Assembly (NCBI RefSeq): GCF_000735345.1
Contig: NZ_JMPJ01000068.1
Location: 55,530 to 119,529 of the forward strand
Length of the DNA: 64,000 bases
Reading direction: 5' to 3'
Source: Ewingella americana ATCC 33852
GTDB taxonomy: Bacteria; Pseudomonadota; Gammaproteobacteria; Enterobacterales; Enterobacteriaceae
The position numbers and the translations under genes are program-made. Shown here in pieces: positions 42,059-53,342 of the stretch. Within the stretch, counting starts at the first letter, position 1. Each line of letters begins with the position of its first letter. The notes under the pieces are model-generated. The model made no database searches, was not told the DNA's origin, and worked only from the letters and a program-made list of their open reading frames with translations.

Positions 42059-44494
42059 ATGAATGCAATAGCGGTAGCAGCGCCGGCAGGAAGTCGGCAG
42101 TTGCACAAATTTGGTGGTAGCAGTCTGGCCGACGTGAAATGTTATTTGCGCGTGGCTGGGATCATGGCCGAGTACGGTAACCCAGGCGACATGATGGTGG
42201 TGTCGGCGGCGGGCAGTACCACTAACCAGCTGATTAGCTGGTTGAAGCTAAGCCAAAGCGATCGTCTGTCGGCACATCAGGTGCAGCAGGCGCTACGTCG
42301 CTATCATACTGAGTTGATCACAGGGCTTCTGCCGCCAGAAATGGCAGAACCGCTAATTGCTCATTTCATTCAAGACCTTGAGCGTCTGGCCGTTTTGCTT
42401 GATGGCAAAATTACCGACGCGGTCTACGCCGAAGTGGTCGGGCATGGCGAAGTCTGGTCCGCCCGCCTGATGGCCGCCGTACTGTCGAAAAAAGAGCTTC
42501 CTGCCGCATGGCTCGACGCGCGCGAGTTCCTGCGCGCCGAGCGTGCCGCTCAACCACAGGTTGATGAAGGTCGCTCTTATCCTTTATTACAGCAACTGCT
42601 GGCGCAACATCCTCAACATTATCTGGTGGTTACCGGCTTTATCTCGCGCAATGACGCGGGCGAAACCGTGCTGCTGGGCCGTAACGGCAGTGACTACTCG
42701 GCGACGCAAATTGGTGCGCTGGCGGGTGTGAATCGCGTCACCATCTGGAGCGACGTCGCCGGTGTTTATAGCGCCGACCCGCGCAAAGTGAAAGATGCCT
42801 GCCTGCTGCCGCTGCTGCGTCTGGACGAAGCCAGCGAGCTGGCCCGTCTTGCCGCGCCAGTATTGCACACTCGTACACTTCAGCCAGTTTCCGGCAGCGA
42901 TATCGACTTGCAGCTGCGCTGTAGCTACCAGCCGGAGCAAGGCTCGACGCGCATTGAGCGCGTGCTGGCTTCCGGCACCGGCGCGAAAATCGTCACCAGC
43001 CACGACGACATCTGCCTGATCGAAATCGCTATTCCAAGCGAGCATGATTTCCAGCTGGCGCATAAAGACGTTGAGCTGCTGCTGAAACGCGCGCAAATCA
43101 AACCACTGGCCACCGGCATTCACCCTGACCGCAACCTGTTGCAGCTTTGCTACACCTCCGAAGTGGTCAACAGCGCGCTGCTGGTGCTGGAAGAGGCCGG
43201 GCTGCCGGGGCGTTTATCGCTGCGCGAAGGTCTGGCGATGGTCGCGCTGGTGGGCGCTGGCGTTTGCAAGAACCCGCTGCACAGCCACCGTTTCTATCAA
43301 GAACTCAAAGACCAGCCGGTGGAGTTTATCTGGCAGGCCGAAGATGGCATCAGTCTGGTTGCCGTGCTGCGCCTTGGGCCAACCGAGCATTTGATTCAGG
43401 GGCTGCATAAGACCCTGTTCCGCGCTGAAAAACGTATCGGCCTGATGCTGTTCGGCAAAGGTAATATTGGTTCGCGCTGGCTTGAGCTGTTTGCCCGCGA
43501 GCAGAAAAATATTTCCGCCCGCAGTGGTTTTGAATTCGTGCTGGCAGGCGTGGTGGACAGCAAGCGCAGTTTGCTCAACTACGAAGGCCTGGACGCCAGC
43601 CGAGCCTTAGCCTTCTTTGAAGACGAAGCCCGCGATCACGATGAAGAATCGCTGTTCCTGTGGATGCGCGCTCACCCGTATGATGATTTGGTGGTGCTCG
43701 ACGTTACCGCCAGCGGCGATATCGCCGACCAGTATCTGGACTTCGCCAGCTACGGTTTCCACGTGATTAGCGCCAATAAACTGGCCGGGGCCTCTGACAG
43801 CAACAAATACCGTCAGATTCGCGACGCCTTCGCCAAAACCGGCAGCCACTGGCTGTACAACGCCACCGTGGGCGCGGGTTTGCCGATTAACCACACCGTG
43901 CGTGACCTGCGCGAAAGCGGCGACAGCATTCTGGCAATTAGCGGGATTTTCTCCGGCACCTTGTCATGGCTGTTCCTGCAATTTGATGGCACCTTGCCGT
44001 TCACCGAGCTGGTGGATTTGGCGTGGCAGCAAGGGCTGACTGAGCCTGACCCGCGCGTCGATTTGTCCGGTCAAGATGTGATGCGCAAGCTGATTATCTT
44101 GGCGCGTGAGGCGGGCTACGATATCGAGCCGAACCACGTTCGCGTCGAGTCTTTAGTGCCGGAAGGCTGCGAAACCGGCTCGGTTGACCAATTCTTTGAA
44201 GATGGCGAAGCGCTGAATCAGCAGATGCTACAACGTCTGGAAGCGGCGCGCGAAATGGGGCTGGTGCTGCGTTACGTGGCGCGTTTTGATGCCAACGGTA
44301 AAGCGCGCGTTGGCGTGGAAGCCGTGCGCGATGACCATCCGCTGGCTTCGCTGCTGCCTTGCGATAACGTGTTTGCTATCGAAAGCCGCTGGTATCGCGA
44401 TAACCCGCTGGTTATTCGCGGGCCGGGCGCGGGGCGCGATGTCACCGCCGGTGCGTTGCAATCTGACCTTAACCGTCTGAGCCAACTGCTTTAA
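42059..44494 (+). CDS. metL: Bifunctional aspartokinase II/homoserine dehydrogenase II
   Basis: MetL catalyses the first and third steps of the aspartate pathway for methionine. It has 811 residues. The N-terminal aspartokinase opens KFGGSSLADVKC (about 18-29), with a regulatory region to about 450. The homoserine dehydrogenase domain starts at LMLFGKGNIGSRW (about 460), with ISANKLAGA and SGIFSGTLSWLF further on. Unlike ThrA it is controlled by MetJ repression, not threonine. Confidence 0.98.
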   Translation: MNAIAVAAPAGSRQLHKFGGSSLADVKCYLRVAGIMAEYGNPGDMMVVSAAGSTTNQLISWLKLSQSDRLSAHQVQQALRRYHTELITGLLPPEMAEPLIAHFIQDLERLAVLLDGKITDAVYAEVVGHGEVWSARLMAAVLSKKELPAAWLDAREFLRAERAAQPQVDEGRSYPLLQQLLAQHPQHYLVVTGFISRNDAGETVLLGRNGSDYSATQIGALAGVNRVTIWSDVAGVYSADPRKVKDACLLPLLRLDEASELARLAAPVLHTRTLQPVSGSDIDLQLRCSYQPEQGSTRIERVLASGTGAKIVTSHDDICLIEIAIPSEHDFQLAHKDVELLLKRAQIKPLATGIHPDRNLLQLCYTSEVVNSALLVLEEAGLPGRLSLREGLAMVALVGAGVCKNPLHSHRFYQELKDQPVEFIWQAEDGISLVAVLRLGPTEHLIQGLHKTLFRAEKRIGLMLFGKGNIGSRWLELFAREQKNISARSGFEFVLAGVVDSKRSLLNYEGLDASRALAFFEDEARDHDEESLFLWMRAHPYDDLVVLDVTASGDIADQYLDFASYGFHVISANKLAGASDSNKYRQIRDAFAKTGSHWLYNATVGAGLPINHTVRDLRESGDSILAISGIFSGTLSWLFLQFDGTLPFTELVDLAWQQGLTEPDPRVDLSGQDVMRKLIILAREAGYDIEPNHVRVESLVPEGCETGSVDQFFEDGEALNQQMLQRLEAAREMGLVLRYVARFDANGKARVGVEAVRDDHPLASLLPCDNVFAIESRWYRDNPLVIRGPGAGRDVTAGALQSDLNRLSQLL

Positions 44495-44504
44495 TTCTTT
44501 AAAA

Positions 44505-44533
44505 CCCCTTCCGACGCCTGTCGGGAGGGGCTT
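44505..44533 (+). terminator. Hairpin after metL, possible terminator
   Basis: CCCCTTCCGAC pairs with GTCGGGAGGGG (one T-G wobble). The T-run is displaced to 44541-44546, so termination efficiency is uncertain. Confidence 0.55.
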
Positions 44534-44575
44534 CATGCCCTTTTTTCATCCTCGCCTCTTCTTCATTCTCCAACT

Positions 44576-44588
44576 TGAAATTCATTCA
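44576..44588 (+). promoter_or_regulatory. Putative MetR-binding site upstream of metF
   Basis: TGAA-N5-TTCA, an exact match to the MetR consensus, about 55 bp upstream of the candidate metF -35 (TTGACA at 44630). Confidence 0.7.
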
Positions 44589-44629
44589 ATTTGAGTGAAA
44601 ATTAATCACAGCTAGATGCTTTTTTGTCG

Positions 44630-44658
44630 TTGACACAGTTGCCTGCATCCTTCATTGT
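44630..44658 (+). promoter_or_regulatory. Candidate sigma-70 promoter of metF
   Basis: TTGACA, a 17-bp spacer and CATTGT. The -10 is weak, consistent with an activated gene. The MetJ operator begins 6 bp downstream, placed to block transcription. Confidence 0.55.
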
Positions 44659-44664
44659 CTATCC

Positions 44665-44704
44665 ATACGTTTAGGTGTTTAGACGTCTAGATGCTTACAA
44701 ATCT
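44665..44704. promoter_or_regulatory. MetJ operator (five tandem met boxes) upstream of metF
   Basis: Five contiguous 8-mers: ATACGTTT, AGGTGTTT, AGACGTCT (perfect), AGATGCTT, ACAAATCT. This is a strong MetJ array next to the metF promoter. Confidence 0.92.
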
Positions 44705-44719
44705 AGAACAAATCGATAA

Positions 44720-45664
<945 letters not shown>

Positions 45665-45683
45665 CCATTCAAATCTCATGCAT

Positions 45684-45712
45684 AAAAAAACCGGCTTAAT
45701 CGCCGGTTTTTT
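45684..45712. terminator. Bidirectional terminator between metF and ppc
   Basis: ACCGGC-TTAATC-GCCGGT flanked by seven A and six T. Confidence 0.92.
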
Positions 45713-45739
45713 GTTTTTAGGTCTTTTAACTTGCCAGCA

Positions 45740-48388
45740 CTAGCCGGTGTTGCGCATACCTGCCGCCACGCCGGCAATCGTCACCATCAGCGCCTGCTCA
45801 ACGCGCGCATCTGGCGTACTGCCTTCTTTCTCTAACTGGCGTGAACGGTGCAGCAACTCGGCCTGTAGCACGTTCAGTGGGTCGGTGTAGACGTTACGCA
45901 GGGCGATAGACTCGGCTATCCACGGCAGGTCGGCCATCAGGTGGTCATCGTTGGAAATCGCCAACACCACTTTAATGTCGCTCGCCAGCTGGTCGCGCAG
46001 CTTCTGGCCCAGTGGCCACAGCTCTTTATCTACCAGACGCTGGTCGTAGTACTCCGCCAGCCATAGGTCGGCTTTGGCAAAGACCATTTCCAGCATGCCG
46101 ATGCGCGTCGAGAAGAACGGCCAGTCGTGGCACATCGCCCCAAGCTCATCGCGTTTACCGGCATCTACTACGGCTTGCAGACCCGCACCCGCGCCGAGCC
46201 AGGCTGGCAGCATCAGGCGGTTTTGCGTCCACGCGAAGATCCACGGAATGGCGCGCAGGCTTTCAACACCGCCGTTGGCCTTACGTTTTGCGGGGCGTGA
46301 GCCCAATGGCAGTTTACCCAGCTCTTGCTCCGGCGTTGCGGCGCGGAAGTAAGGCACGAAGTCTTTGTTTTCGCGCACGTAGCCGCGATACATGTCGCAG
46401 GAGACGTCGGACAGCTGCTCCATGATCTCCACCCAAGCTTTTTTCGGCTCTGGCGGCGGCAACAGGTTGGCTTCCAGAATCGCGCCAGTGTAGAGCGCCA
46501 GACTGCTGATGGTGACTTCTGGCAGGCCGAACTTGAAGCGAATCATCTCGCCCTGCTCGGTGACGCGCAGGCCACCCTTCAGGCTACCCGGAGGCTGAGA
46601 GAGCAGCGCGGCGTGTGCCGGAGCACCACCGCGACCGATAGAGCCGCCGCGTCCGTGGAACAGCGTCAGCAGTACACCTGCTTTCTCGCAGGTTTTGATT
46701 AATGCGTCCTGAGCGCGGTACTGCGCCCATGAAGCCGCCATCACGCCCGCGTCTTTCGCCGAGTCGGAATAGCCAATCATCACCATCTGTTTGCCCTGAA
46801 TGGTGCCGCGATACCAGTCGATATTCAGCAGCTGAGTCATTACAGAGTCAGCATTGTTCAGGTCATCAAGGGTTTCGAACAGCGGCGCGACTGGCAGAGT
46901 GAACGGGCAGCCCGCCTCTTTCAGCAGCAGGTGAACGGCCAGCACGTCGGACGGCGTTTTGGCCATAGAAATGACGTAAGCGGCGATGGAGCCTTCCGGC
47001 GCTTCGGCAATCACCTGACAGGTGTCGAGCACCTCTTTGGTGTTCTCGCTAGGCTCCCAGAAGCGCGGAACCAGCGGGCGCTGTGAGTTCAGTTCGCGGA
47101 TCAGGAATGCTTGTTTATCAGACTCTGACCAGCTTTCGTAATCACCCAAGCCGAGGTAGCGAGTGATTTCGGCAATGGCGTCGGTGTGGCGGGTGCTCTC
47201 TTGACGGATGTCGATACGCACCAGCGGCACGCCGAAGCAGCGCACGCGGCGCAGGGTATCCAGCAACTGGCCGTTGGCGATAATGCCCATGCCACAGGCA
47301 ACCAGTGACTGGTAGCAGGCGTAGAGTGGCTCCCACAGCTGGTCATTGTTGATCAATAAATCGTGAGGTTGCGGCAGGCGTTCGCCTTTCAGACGCGCTT
47401 CCAAATAGACCTGAGTGGAGGTCAGCTGGCTGCGCAGGCGCTTCATGATCACGCGGTAAGGCTCGATGCCTTCTTCACCACCGGCGCGTTCGCGCAGTTC
47501 ATCAGTGGCTTCGGTCATGGAAAGCTCGGAAATCAGCACCGCGACGTCGCGCAGGAACAGGTCCGTGGCTTTCCAGCGGCTGAGTAAAAGCACGTGGCGC
47601 GTGATGTCTGCCGTGACGTTCGGGTTACCGTCGCGGTCGCCACCCATCCAAGAGGTGAAGCGCACCGGCACGGCTTCTACTGGCATTTTATAGTCCAGCG
47701 AGGTTTCGAGCTGCTCGTTGAACTCGCGCAGGAATGACGGCACGCCTTCCCACAGGCTGTTCTCAACGACGGCAAATCCCCATTTGGCTTCATCAACCGG
47801 CGAAGGGCGGTGTTTGCGGATCTCATCGGTATGCCAAGACTGGGCAATCAGCTGGCGCAGGCGGCGCATAATCTGTTTGCGTTCGTAATCCGCCAGATCG
47901 TTGTGGTCCAACTGCTTCAGGCAGTTGTTCACTTCCACCAGTTTGTGGATCAGCGTCCGGCGAGCGATTTCTGTTGGGTGAGCCGTCAGCACCAGCTCGA
48001 TAGAAAGCTCTTCAACCGCGTCACGCAGCTGCTGGTCGGACAGATTTTTGGCTTTCAGGCGTTCAATCAGCTGCGCCAACACTTCAGGGTTGCTGGCCGC
48101 TTCGCCATTAGGCGAAATGCTGTGGTACTGCTCCGCCACGTTGGTCAGATTGAGGAATTGGCTGAAAGCACGGGCCACTGGCAGTAACTCGTCATTGGAC
48201 AAGTTTTGCAGCGTGGAAAGCAGCTCTTTACGATCTGCTTCATTTCCAGCGCGTGAGGATTTGGATAACTTACGAATTTTCTCAACACGATCAAGGATAT
48301 GCTCTCCCAACGTATCTTTGATGGTGTCGCCAAGCAGTTTACCTAAGGTACTGACATTACTGCGCATTGCGGAATATTGTTCGTTCAT
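45740..48388 (-). CDS. ppc: Phosphoenolpyruvate carboxylase
   Basis: Ppc carboxylates PEP to oxaloacetate, refilling the TCA cycle; it is activated by acetyl-CoA and inhibited by aspartate. The ATG at 48388, after AGAGGTAAT, gives 882 residues (E. coli 883). The first catalytic His is in [13 protein letters not shown], the second in the [12 protein letters not shown] region, and the glycine-rich [12 protein letters not shown] loop is present. The C-terminus MRNTG is the conserved end required for activity and effector binding. Confidence 0.98.
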   Translation of the reverse strand: MNEQYSAMRSNVSTLGKLLGDTIKDTLGEHILDRVEKIRKLSKSSRAGNEADRKELLSTLQNLSNDELLPVARAFSQFLNLTNVAEQYHSISPNGEAASNPEVLAQLIERLKAKNLSDQQLRDAVEELSIELVLTAHPTEIARRTLIHKLVEVNNCLKQLDHNDLADYERKQIMRRLRQLIAQSWHTDEIRKHRPSPVDEAKWGFAVVENSLWEGVPSFLREFNEQLETSLDYKMPVEAVPVRFTSWMGGDRDGNPNVTADITRHVLLLSRWKATDLFLRDVAVLISELSMTEATDELRERAGGEEGIEPYRVIMKRLRSQLTSTQVYLEARLKGERLPQPHDLLINNDQLWEPLYACYQSLVACGMGIIANGQLLDTLRRVRCFGVPLVRIDIRQESTRHTDAIAEITRYLGLGDYESWSESDKQAFLIRELNSQRPLVPRFWEPSENTKEVLDTCQVIAEAPEGSIAAYVISMAKTPSDVLAVHLLLKEAGCPFTLPVAPLFETLDDLNNADSVMTQLLNIDWYRGTIQGKQMVMIGYSDSAKDAGVMAASWAQYRAQDALIKTCEKAGVLLTLFHGRGGSIGRGGAPAHAALLSQPPGSLKGGLRVTEQGEMIRFKFGLPEVTISSLALYTGAILEANLLPPPEPKKAWVEIMEQLSDVSCDMYRGYVRENKDFVPYFRAATPEQELGKLPLGSRPAKRKANGGVESLRAIPWIFAWTQNRLMLPAWLGAGAGLQAVVDAGKRDELGAMCHDWPFFSTRIGMLEMVFAKADLWLAEYYDQRLVDKELWPLGQKLRDQLASDIKVVLAISNDDHLMADLPWIAESIALRNVYTDPLNVLQAELLHRSRQLEKEGSTPDARVEQALMVTIAGVAAGMRNTG

Positions 48389-48617
48389 ATTACCTCTGTT
48401 GACCTCGGACCCGATTTTTATAATTTGTAAATAACTTTCACCCGTAAGGCTGTGACGCCTTTTTCTGTCTGCCAAACTTTCTCTTTTTTTAATTACACAA
48501 CTGTTTTACCGCAAAAACGTCGTTTCCTTCACTAAAAAAAGGCATTTTTCGTCAATATGGCTGAAATTTAATTACAGCTCACAAGGTATCAGTTTGTCTA
48601 ATCAGCATCTTGTCCAG

Positions 48618-48647
48618 TATCAAGAGCGCCCTGCTACGCCCTTGATA
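48618..48647. other. Inverted repeat downstream of argE
   Basis: TATCAAG-a-GCG and CGC-c-CTTGATA around an 8-base loop. No T-run follows on the argE strand, so a 3'-end stabiliser or Rho-associated end is as likely as an intrinsic terminator. Confidence 0.5.
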
Positions 48648-48665
48648 TTGCTTCTCTTTCTTCAC

Positions 48666-49820
48666 TTATACGTGGTGGCAGAAGTGATGCACCACTTGTG
48701 CGATCAGCTCGCGAGTTGGCTTGATGAACGCGGTATCAATGTACTCATCCGGCTGGTGCGCCTGCTCAATCGAACCCGGCCCTAAGACCAGCGTCGGGCA
48801 CAGCTCTTGGATAAACGGCGCTTCGGTACAGTAGTTAACAATCTCCGTTTCCACGCCCAGCAGCTTCTCAACCACTTGCACCAACTGGTGGTCCGGCGGG
48901 CATTCATAGCCCGGAATTGGCGGATGCAGCTCTTCGATGGCGACGCGGCCCGGCCAGCGGCTGCTGATCGGCTCTAGCGCTTCTTGCAGCAGGCCATCGA
49001 GGTCAGACAGCGTCAGCCCCGGCAGTGGGCGGATGTCCATGTGCAGCTCACAGCAGGCGCAAATACGGTTAGCCGCATCGCCGCCGCTAATGTGGCCGAA
49101 GTTCATGGTTGGATAAGGGATCACAAAGCCGCTGTGGTTGTAGCGCTCTTTCAGGGTGTTACGCAGGCCAATCAGCTGCGTAATGGAATCATGCATCAGG
49201 TCGATGGCGTTGACGCCGCGCGCCGGATCGCTTGAGTGACCCGATTGCCCGGTGATGCGAATGGCATTCGAAATATGGCCTTTATGCGCACGAACCGGCT
49301 TCAACGACGTCGGTTCGCCGATGATCGCGCAGTCTGGGCGAATGGCAGTATTTTTCGAAAAATAGCTCGCGCCCGCCATGGTGGTTTCTTCATCGGCGGT
49401 GGCAAGGATATATAGAGGTTTAGTCAGTTTGGTTGTATCGATATCACGCAGCGCATCGACGATAAAAGCGAAGAAACCTTTCATGTCGGCAGTGCCCAGA
49501 CCATAGAGCTTATTTTCATGCTCGGTCAGGGTGAAAGGGTCGCGAGTCCAGCGGCCATCGTCGAAGGGGACGGTGTCAGTGTGGCCCGCTAGCAGCAGGC
49601 CGCCAGCGCCTTCGCCAACGCTTGCCAACATATTGAATTTATTGCGAGTATTCGGCACGGGTTGGATCTCAACCTTGAAGCCCAAGTCGCGGAACCAGCC
49701 TGCTAACAGGTTGATTAGCTTTTCATTGCTTTGATCCAATGCGCTGTCTGTAGCACTGATAGAAGGTATCGCGATTAACGCCCGATAAAGCTCAATAAAA
49801 GGAGGTAATTTCATCTTCAC
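48666..49820 (-). CDS. argE: Acetylornithine deacetylase
   Basis: ArgE hydrolyses N-acetylornithine to ornithine in the linear arginine pathway. It is an M20 metallopeptidase-family enzyme of 384 residues. Metal and catalytic motifs are [22 protein letters not shown] (catalytic Glu pair) and IIGEPTSL; the lid domain lies between about 180 and 290. It is divergent from argCBGH through a shared operator region. Confidence 0.97.
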   Translation of the reverse strand: MKMKLPPFIELYRALIAIPSISATDSALDQSNEKLINLLAGWFRDLGFKVEIQPVPNTRNKFNMLASVGEGAGGLLLAGHTDTVPFDDGRWTRDPFTLTEHENKLYGLGTADMKGFFAFIVDALRDIDTTKLTKPLYILATADEETTMAGASYFSKNTAIRPDCAIIGEPTSLKPVRAHKGHISNAIRITGQSGHSSDPARGVNAIDLMHDSITQLIGLRNTLKERYNHSGFVIPYPTMNFGHISGGDAANRICACCELHMDIRPLPGLTLSDLDGLLQEALEPISSRWPGRVAIEELHPPIPGYECPPDHQLVQVVEKLLGVETEIVNYCTEAPFIQELCPTLVLGPGSIEQAHQPDEYIDTAFIKPTRELIAQVVHHFCHHV

Positions 49821-49822
49821 TG

Positions 49823-49851
49823 TTGACAGCCTTTAGTTAGGGTAGTATTCA
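49823..49851 (+). promoter_or_regulatory. Promoter of argCBGH
   Basis: A TTGACA consensus -35, a 17-bp spacer and TATTCA -10. The -10 lies in the first ARG box, so ArgR would occlude RNA polymerase. Confidence 0.75.
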
Positions 49852-49884
49852 TATTCATGCAGTTTATGTGAATAAAAATACAAT
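49842..49884. promoter_or_regulatory. ARG boxes (ArgR operator) between argE and argC
   Basis: Two imperfect matches to TGAAT-W4-ATTCA: one within 49842-49863 (AGTAT-TCAT-ATTCA) and one at 49867-49884 (TGAAT-AAAA-ATACA). The spacing of the first depends on its register, either 21 or 25 bp centre to centre. Confidence 0.75.
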
Positions 49885-50045
49885 ATGCCAGCGCGTAAGG
49901 GAACCGGAAAGAACGGCCGGTTTAACCCAACGCAGTTGCTGAGAATCTCGCGGGTGAACGGCGTATGACGCGGTGAACCCTGTTACCTAAGAAGTACGCT
50001 GTATCGCAAGGCCATACAGTTAAGTTGAGAAGGTGAACAGACCCC

Positions 50046-51050
50046 ATGTTGAATACGCTGATTGTTGGTGCCACAGGCTACGCCGGAGCTGAACTCGCTG
50101 CCTACCTGAACCGCCACCCACAGATGAACATAACCGCTTTAATGGTTTCAGCGCAAAGTGCAGATGCAGGAAAATTGCTTTCTGATTTGCACCCTCAGTT
50201 AAAAGGCATCCTCGATCTGCCTGTTTTGCCAATGAAAAATGTGGAAGATGCGGCGAAAGATATCGATGTGGTTTTTTTAGCCACTGCCCATGAAGTCAGC
50301 CACGACTTGGCTCCGCAATTTTTGGCTGCGGGCTGCGTGGTGTTCGACCTGTCCGGTGCCTTCCGCGTTAACAAGCCTGATTTCTACTCCGAATTTTACA
50401 GCTTTGAACACCAGCATCTCGACTGGCTGGACAAGGCGGTGTACGGCCTTGCTGAATGGCAAGCCGACAAACTCAAAACCGCGCAACTCATCGCGGTCCC
50501 AGGCTGCTACCCAACGGCGTCTCAGCTGGCGTTAAAACCGCTGGTGGAAAATGGCCTGTTGAATGAAGACCAGTGGCCGGTGATTAACGCGACCAGCGGC
50601 GTGAGCGGCGCGGGGCGTAAAGCTTCTCTCGGCACCAGCTTCTGCGAAGTCAGCCTGCAGCCTTACGGCCTGTTCAACCATCGTCACCACCCAGAAATTG
50701 TAGAGCATCTTGGCGTGCCGGTGATTTTTACCCCGCACCTTGGCAACTTCCCGCGCGGCATTCTGGCCACCATCACTTGCCGCCTGAAAGCGGGCGTGAC
50801 GGCGCAGGACGTGGCGGAAGCCTTCCATAACGCTTACCACGACAAACCTCTGGTGCGTCTCTACACCAAGGGCGTTCCGGCGTTGAAAGACGTGGTGGGC
50901 CTGCCGTTCTGTGACATCGGTTTTGTGGTGAAAGGCGAGCACCTGATTGTGGTTGCGACAGAAGATAACCTGCTCAAAGGCGCGTCGGCGCAAGCGGTGC
51001 AATGTCTGAACCTGCGCTTTGGTTTCCCAGAAACCCAATCGCTGCTTTAA
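50046..51050 (+). CDS. argC: N-acetyl-gamma-glutamyl-phosphate reductase
   Basis: ArgC reduces N-acetylglutamyl phosphate to the semialdehyde with NADPH. It has 334 residues. The NADP motif [10 protein letters not shown] is at 8-17, and catalytic Cys154 lies in VPGCYPTAS. It is the first gene of argCBGH, after an untranslated leader of about 190 nt whose purpose is not evident. The AGAAGG ribosome site is rather far (12 bp) from the ATG. Confidence 0.98.
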   Translation: MLNTLIVGATGYAGAELAAYLNRHPQMNITALMVSAQSADAGKLLSDLHPQLKGILDLPVLPMKNVEDAAKDIDVVFLATAHEVSHDLAPQFLAAGCVVFDLSGAFRVNKPDFYSEFYSFEHQHLDWLDKAVYGLAEWQADKLKTAQLIAVPGCYPTASQLALKPLVENGLLNEDQWPVINATSGVSGAGRKASLGTSFCEVSLQPYGLFNHRHHPEIVEHLGVPVIFTPHLGNFPRGILATITCRLKAGVTAQDVAEAFHNAYHDKPLVRLYTKGVPALKDVVGLPFCDIGFVVKGEHLIVVATEDNLLKGASAQAVQCLNLRFGFPETQSLL

Positions 51051-51105
51051 TTTATCTTGGTCTAAAATCAAACATTTACTTAAATCGATTGAGGCGCGAA
51101 CAGCT

Positions 51106-51879
51106 ATGAATCCGTTAGTTATCAAATTAGGTGGTGTGTTACTGGACAATGAAGAAGCGCTCGAGCGCCTGTTCATGGCGCTGGTGACTTATCGCCAGCA
51201 ATATCAGCGCCCATTGGTGATCGTTCACGGCGGCGGTTATCTGGTCGATGAGCTGATGAAGAAACTTAATCTGCCAGTGGTGAAGAAGGCTGGCCTGCGC
51301 GTAACCCCTGCGGACCAAATCGACATCATCACTGGCGCATTGGCCGGTAGCGCCAACAAAACCCTGCTGGCGTGGGCGGTGAAAAACGACATCAACGCCG
51401 TTGGCCTGTCATTAGCAGACGGCGGCTCGGTGGTGGTAACGCAACTGAGCGAAGAGCTGGGTAATGTCGGCAAAGCCGAAGTGGGCTCTCCGGCACTGAT
51501 TAATACCCTGACTGGTGCGGGCTACCTGCCGATCATCAGCTCCATTGGTATCACCGCCGCCGGTGAACTGATGAATGTGAATGCTGACCAAGCCGCCACG
51601 GCGCTGGCAGCCACGCTGGGTGCAGATCTAATCCTGCTGTCAGATGTGAGCGGTATTCTCGACGGCAAAGGCCAGCGCATCCCGGAAATGACCACTCAAA
51701 AAGCGGAACAGCTGATTGAGCAAGGCATCATTACTGACGGCATGATTGTGAAGGTTCACGCCGCGTTAGACGCCGCGCGCTCTCTGGGCCGCCCGGTGGA
51801 TATCGCCAGCTGGCGTCACGCCGAGCAGCTTCCGGCACTGTTTAATGGCACGGCGATCGGTACGCGTATTCTGGCGTGA
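51106..51879 (+). CDS. argB: Acetylglutamate kinase
   Basis: ArgB phosphorylates N-acetylglutamate. It is an amino acid kinase-fold enzyme of 257 residues from the ATG at 51106. KLGG at 6-9 and IVHGGG (about 41-46) bind ATP phosphates and substrate, and NVNADQAA and SDVSGILDG form the nucleotide site. It lacks the N-terminal helix of arginine-inhibited ArgB proteins, consistent with the linear pathway using ArgE. Confidence 0.97.
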   Translation: MNPLVIKLGGVLLDNEEALERLFMALVTYRQQYQRPLVIVHGGGYLVDELMKKLNLPVVKKAGLRVTPADQIDIITGALAGSANKTLLAWAVKNDINAVGLSLADGGSVVVTQLSEELGNVGKAEVGSPALINTLTGAGYLPIISSIGITAAGELMNVNADQAATALAATLGADLILLSDVSGILDGKGQRIPEMTTQKAEQLIEQGIITDGMIVKVHAALDAARSLGRPVDIASWRHAEQLPALFNGTAIGTRILA

Positions 51880-51940
51880 TCTTCGTGCTTAACCCATTGA
51901 CTGAATTGTTAAATCAATAAAATTTTTAAAGGAAATCATC

Positions 51941-53158
51941 ATGGCAGCAACCAAAGGCATCAAGAAAATCGTTCTGGCTTATTCTGGCGGTCTGGACACC
52001 TCGGCAATCATTCCTTGGCTGAAAGAAAACTACGGCGACTGTGAAGTGGTCGCTTTCGTTGCAGACATCGGCCAAGAACGTGCTGACCTCGAAGGGATCG
52101 AGCAGAAAGCCCTGCGCACCGGTGCTTCTGAGTGCCACGTGGTTGACCTGCGTGAAGAGTTCATCAAAGACTACGTTTACCCGGTGCTGAAAAGCGGCGC
52201 GTTGTATGAAGGCAGCTACCTGCTCGGCACCTCAATGGCGCGTCCATTGATTGCAAAAGCACAGGTTGAGCTGGCACTGAAAGTTGGCGCTGATGCACTG
52301 TGCCACGGCGCAACCGGTAAAGGTAACGACCAAGTTCGTTTCGAAACCACTTACACCGCGCTGGCTCCACAGCTGAAAGTGGTCGCTCCTTGGCGTGAGT
52401 GGGACCTGCGTTCCCGTGAAGCCCTGCTGGATTACCTGAAAGAGCGTAATATCCCGACCACCGCGTCGCTGGAAAAAATCTACAGCCGTGACGAAAACGC
52501 GTGGCACATCTCTACCGAAGGCGGCGTGCTGGAAAGCCCATGGAATGCAGCAAACAAAGATTGCTGGGCATGGACTGTGGCTCCAGAAGACGCGCCGGAC
52601 GAAGCTGAGCTGGTCACCGTTAAGGTTGAAAAGGGCGCGGTTGTGGCGGTTAACGGCGTAGAGCTGACACCATTCCAGTGCCTCGAAGCGCTGAACGTGC
52701 TGGGCGTGAAACACGGCGTTGGCCGTATCGACATCGTTGAAAACCGTCTGGTGGGCATTAAATCCCGTGGTTGCTACGAAACCCCGGGAGGCACCATTAT
52801 GATGGCTGCGCTGCGTGGCGTTGAGCAGCTGGTTCTCGACCGTGACAGCTTCAAATGGCGTGAGCAGCTGGGCCATGAAATGTCTTACGTGGTTTACGAT
52901 GGTCGTTGGTTTGCTCCACTGCGTGAATCCATCCAAGCCGCCGCTGACGCGCTGGCAGAAGATGTGAATGGCGAGGTGGTCGTCAAGCTGTATAAAGGCA
53001 CCGCGACGGCTATCCAGAAGAGTTCTCCGAACAGCATGTACTCTGAAGAGTTTGCTACTTTCGGTGAAGATGAAGTGTATGATCACAGCCACGCGGGCGG
53101 CTTTATCCGTCTGTTCTCGTTGTCTTCCCGCATCCGTGCGTTGAACGCGAAAAAATAG
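51941..53158 (+). CDS. argG: Argininosuccinate synthase (short bacterial type)
   Basis: ArgG joins citrulline and aspartate with ATP to argininosuccinate. The N-terminal PP-loop AYSGGLDTS is at 13-21; [13 protein letters not shown] and MYSEEFATF are conserved substrate segments. At 405 residues it belongs to the widespread short type, not the 447-residue form of E. coli. It sits inside the arg operon between argB and argH; in E. coli argG is elsewhere. AAGGAAAT precedes the ATG. Confidence 0.97.
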   Translation: MAATKGIKKIVLAYSGGLDTSAIIPWLKENYGDCEVVAFVADIGQERADLEGIEQKALRTGASECHVVDLREEFIKDYVYPVLKSGALYEGSYLLGTSMARPLIAKAQVELALKVGADALCHGATGKGNDQVRFETTYTALAPQLKVVAPWREWDLRSREALLDYLKERNIPTTASLEKIYSRDENAWHISTEGGVLESPWNAANKDCWAWTVAPEDAPDEAELVTVKVEKGAVVAVNGVELTPFQCLEALNVLGVKHGVGRIDIVENRLVGIKSRGCYETPGGTIMMAALRGVEQLVLDRDSFKWREQLGHEMSYVVYDGRWFAPLRESIQAAADALAEDVNGEVVVKLYKGTATAIQKSSPNSMYSEEFATFGEDEVYDHSHAGGFIRLFSLSSRIRALNAKK

Positions 53159-53184
53159 GCTATTTTACTTGCCATTTTGAGCTT

Positions 53185-53242
53185 GGGCAGTGCTCGAAAT
53201 CCTCACGTACTTTATGTACGCTGCGGTTTCTGCGCGCTGTCC
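53185..53242. repeat. Imperfect palindromic repeat-like element between argG and argH
   Basis: A long hairpin: outer arms GGGCAGTGC/GCGCTGTCC (two wobble pairs), a partly paired middle, and a perfect CGTAC-TTTAT-GTACG apex. Flanking AGCTTGGG and CCCAAACT extend the symmetry. It looks like a dispersed intergenic palindrome, but only one copy is in this window. Confidence 0.5.
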
Positions 53243-53342
53243 GCACCCAAACTGGCTGCGACAATAACGCCTATTGGGCGGTGTAAATATTTCTAAGGGC
53301 GCACAGGCTGCGCCCTTTTGCATACATCAAGGAGTACAGGTT

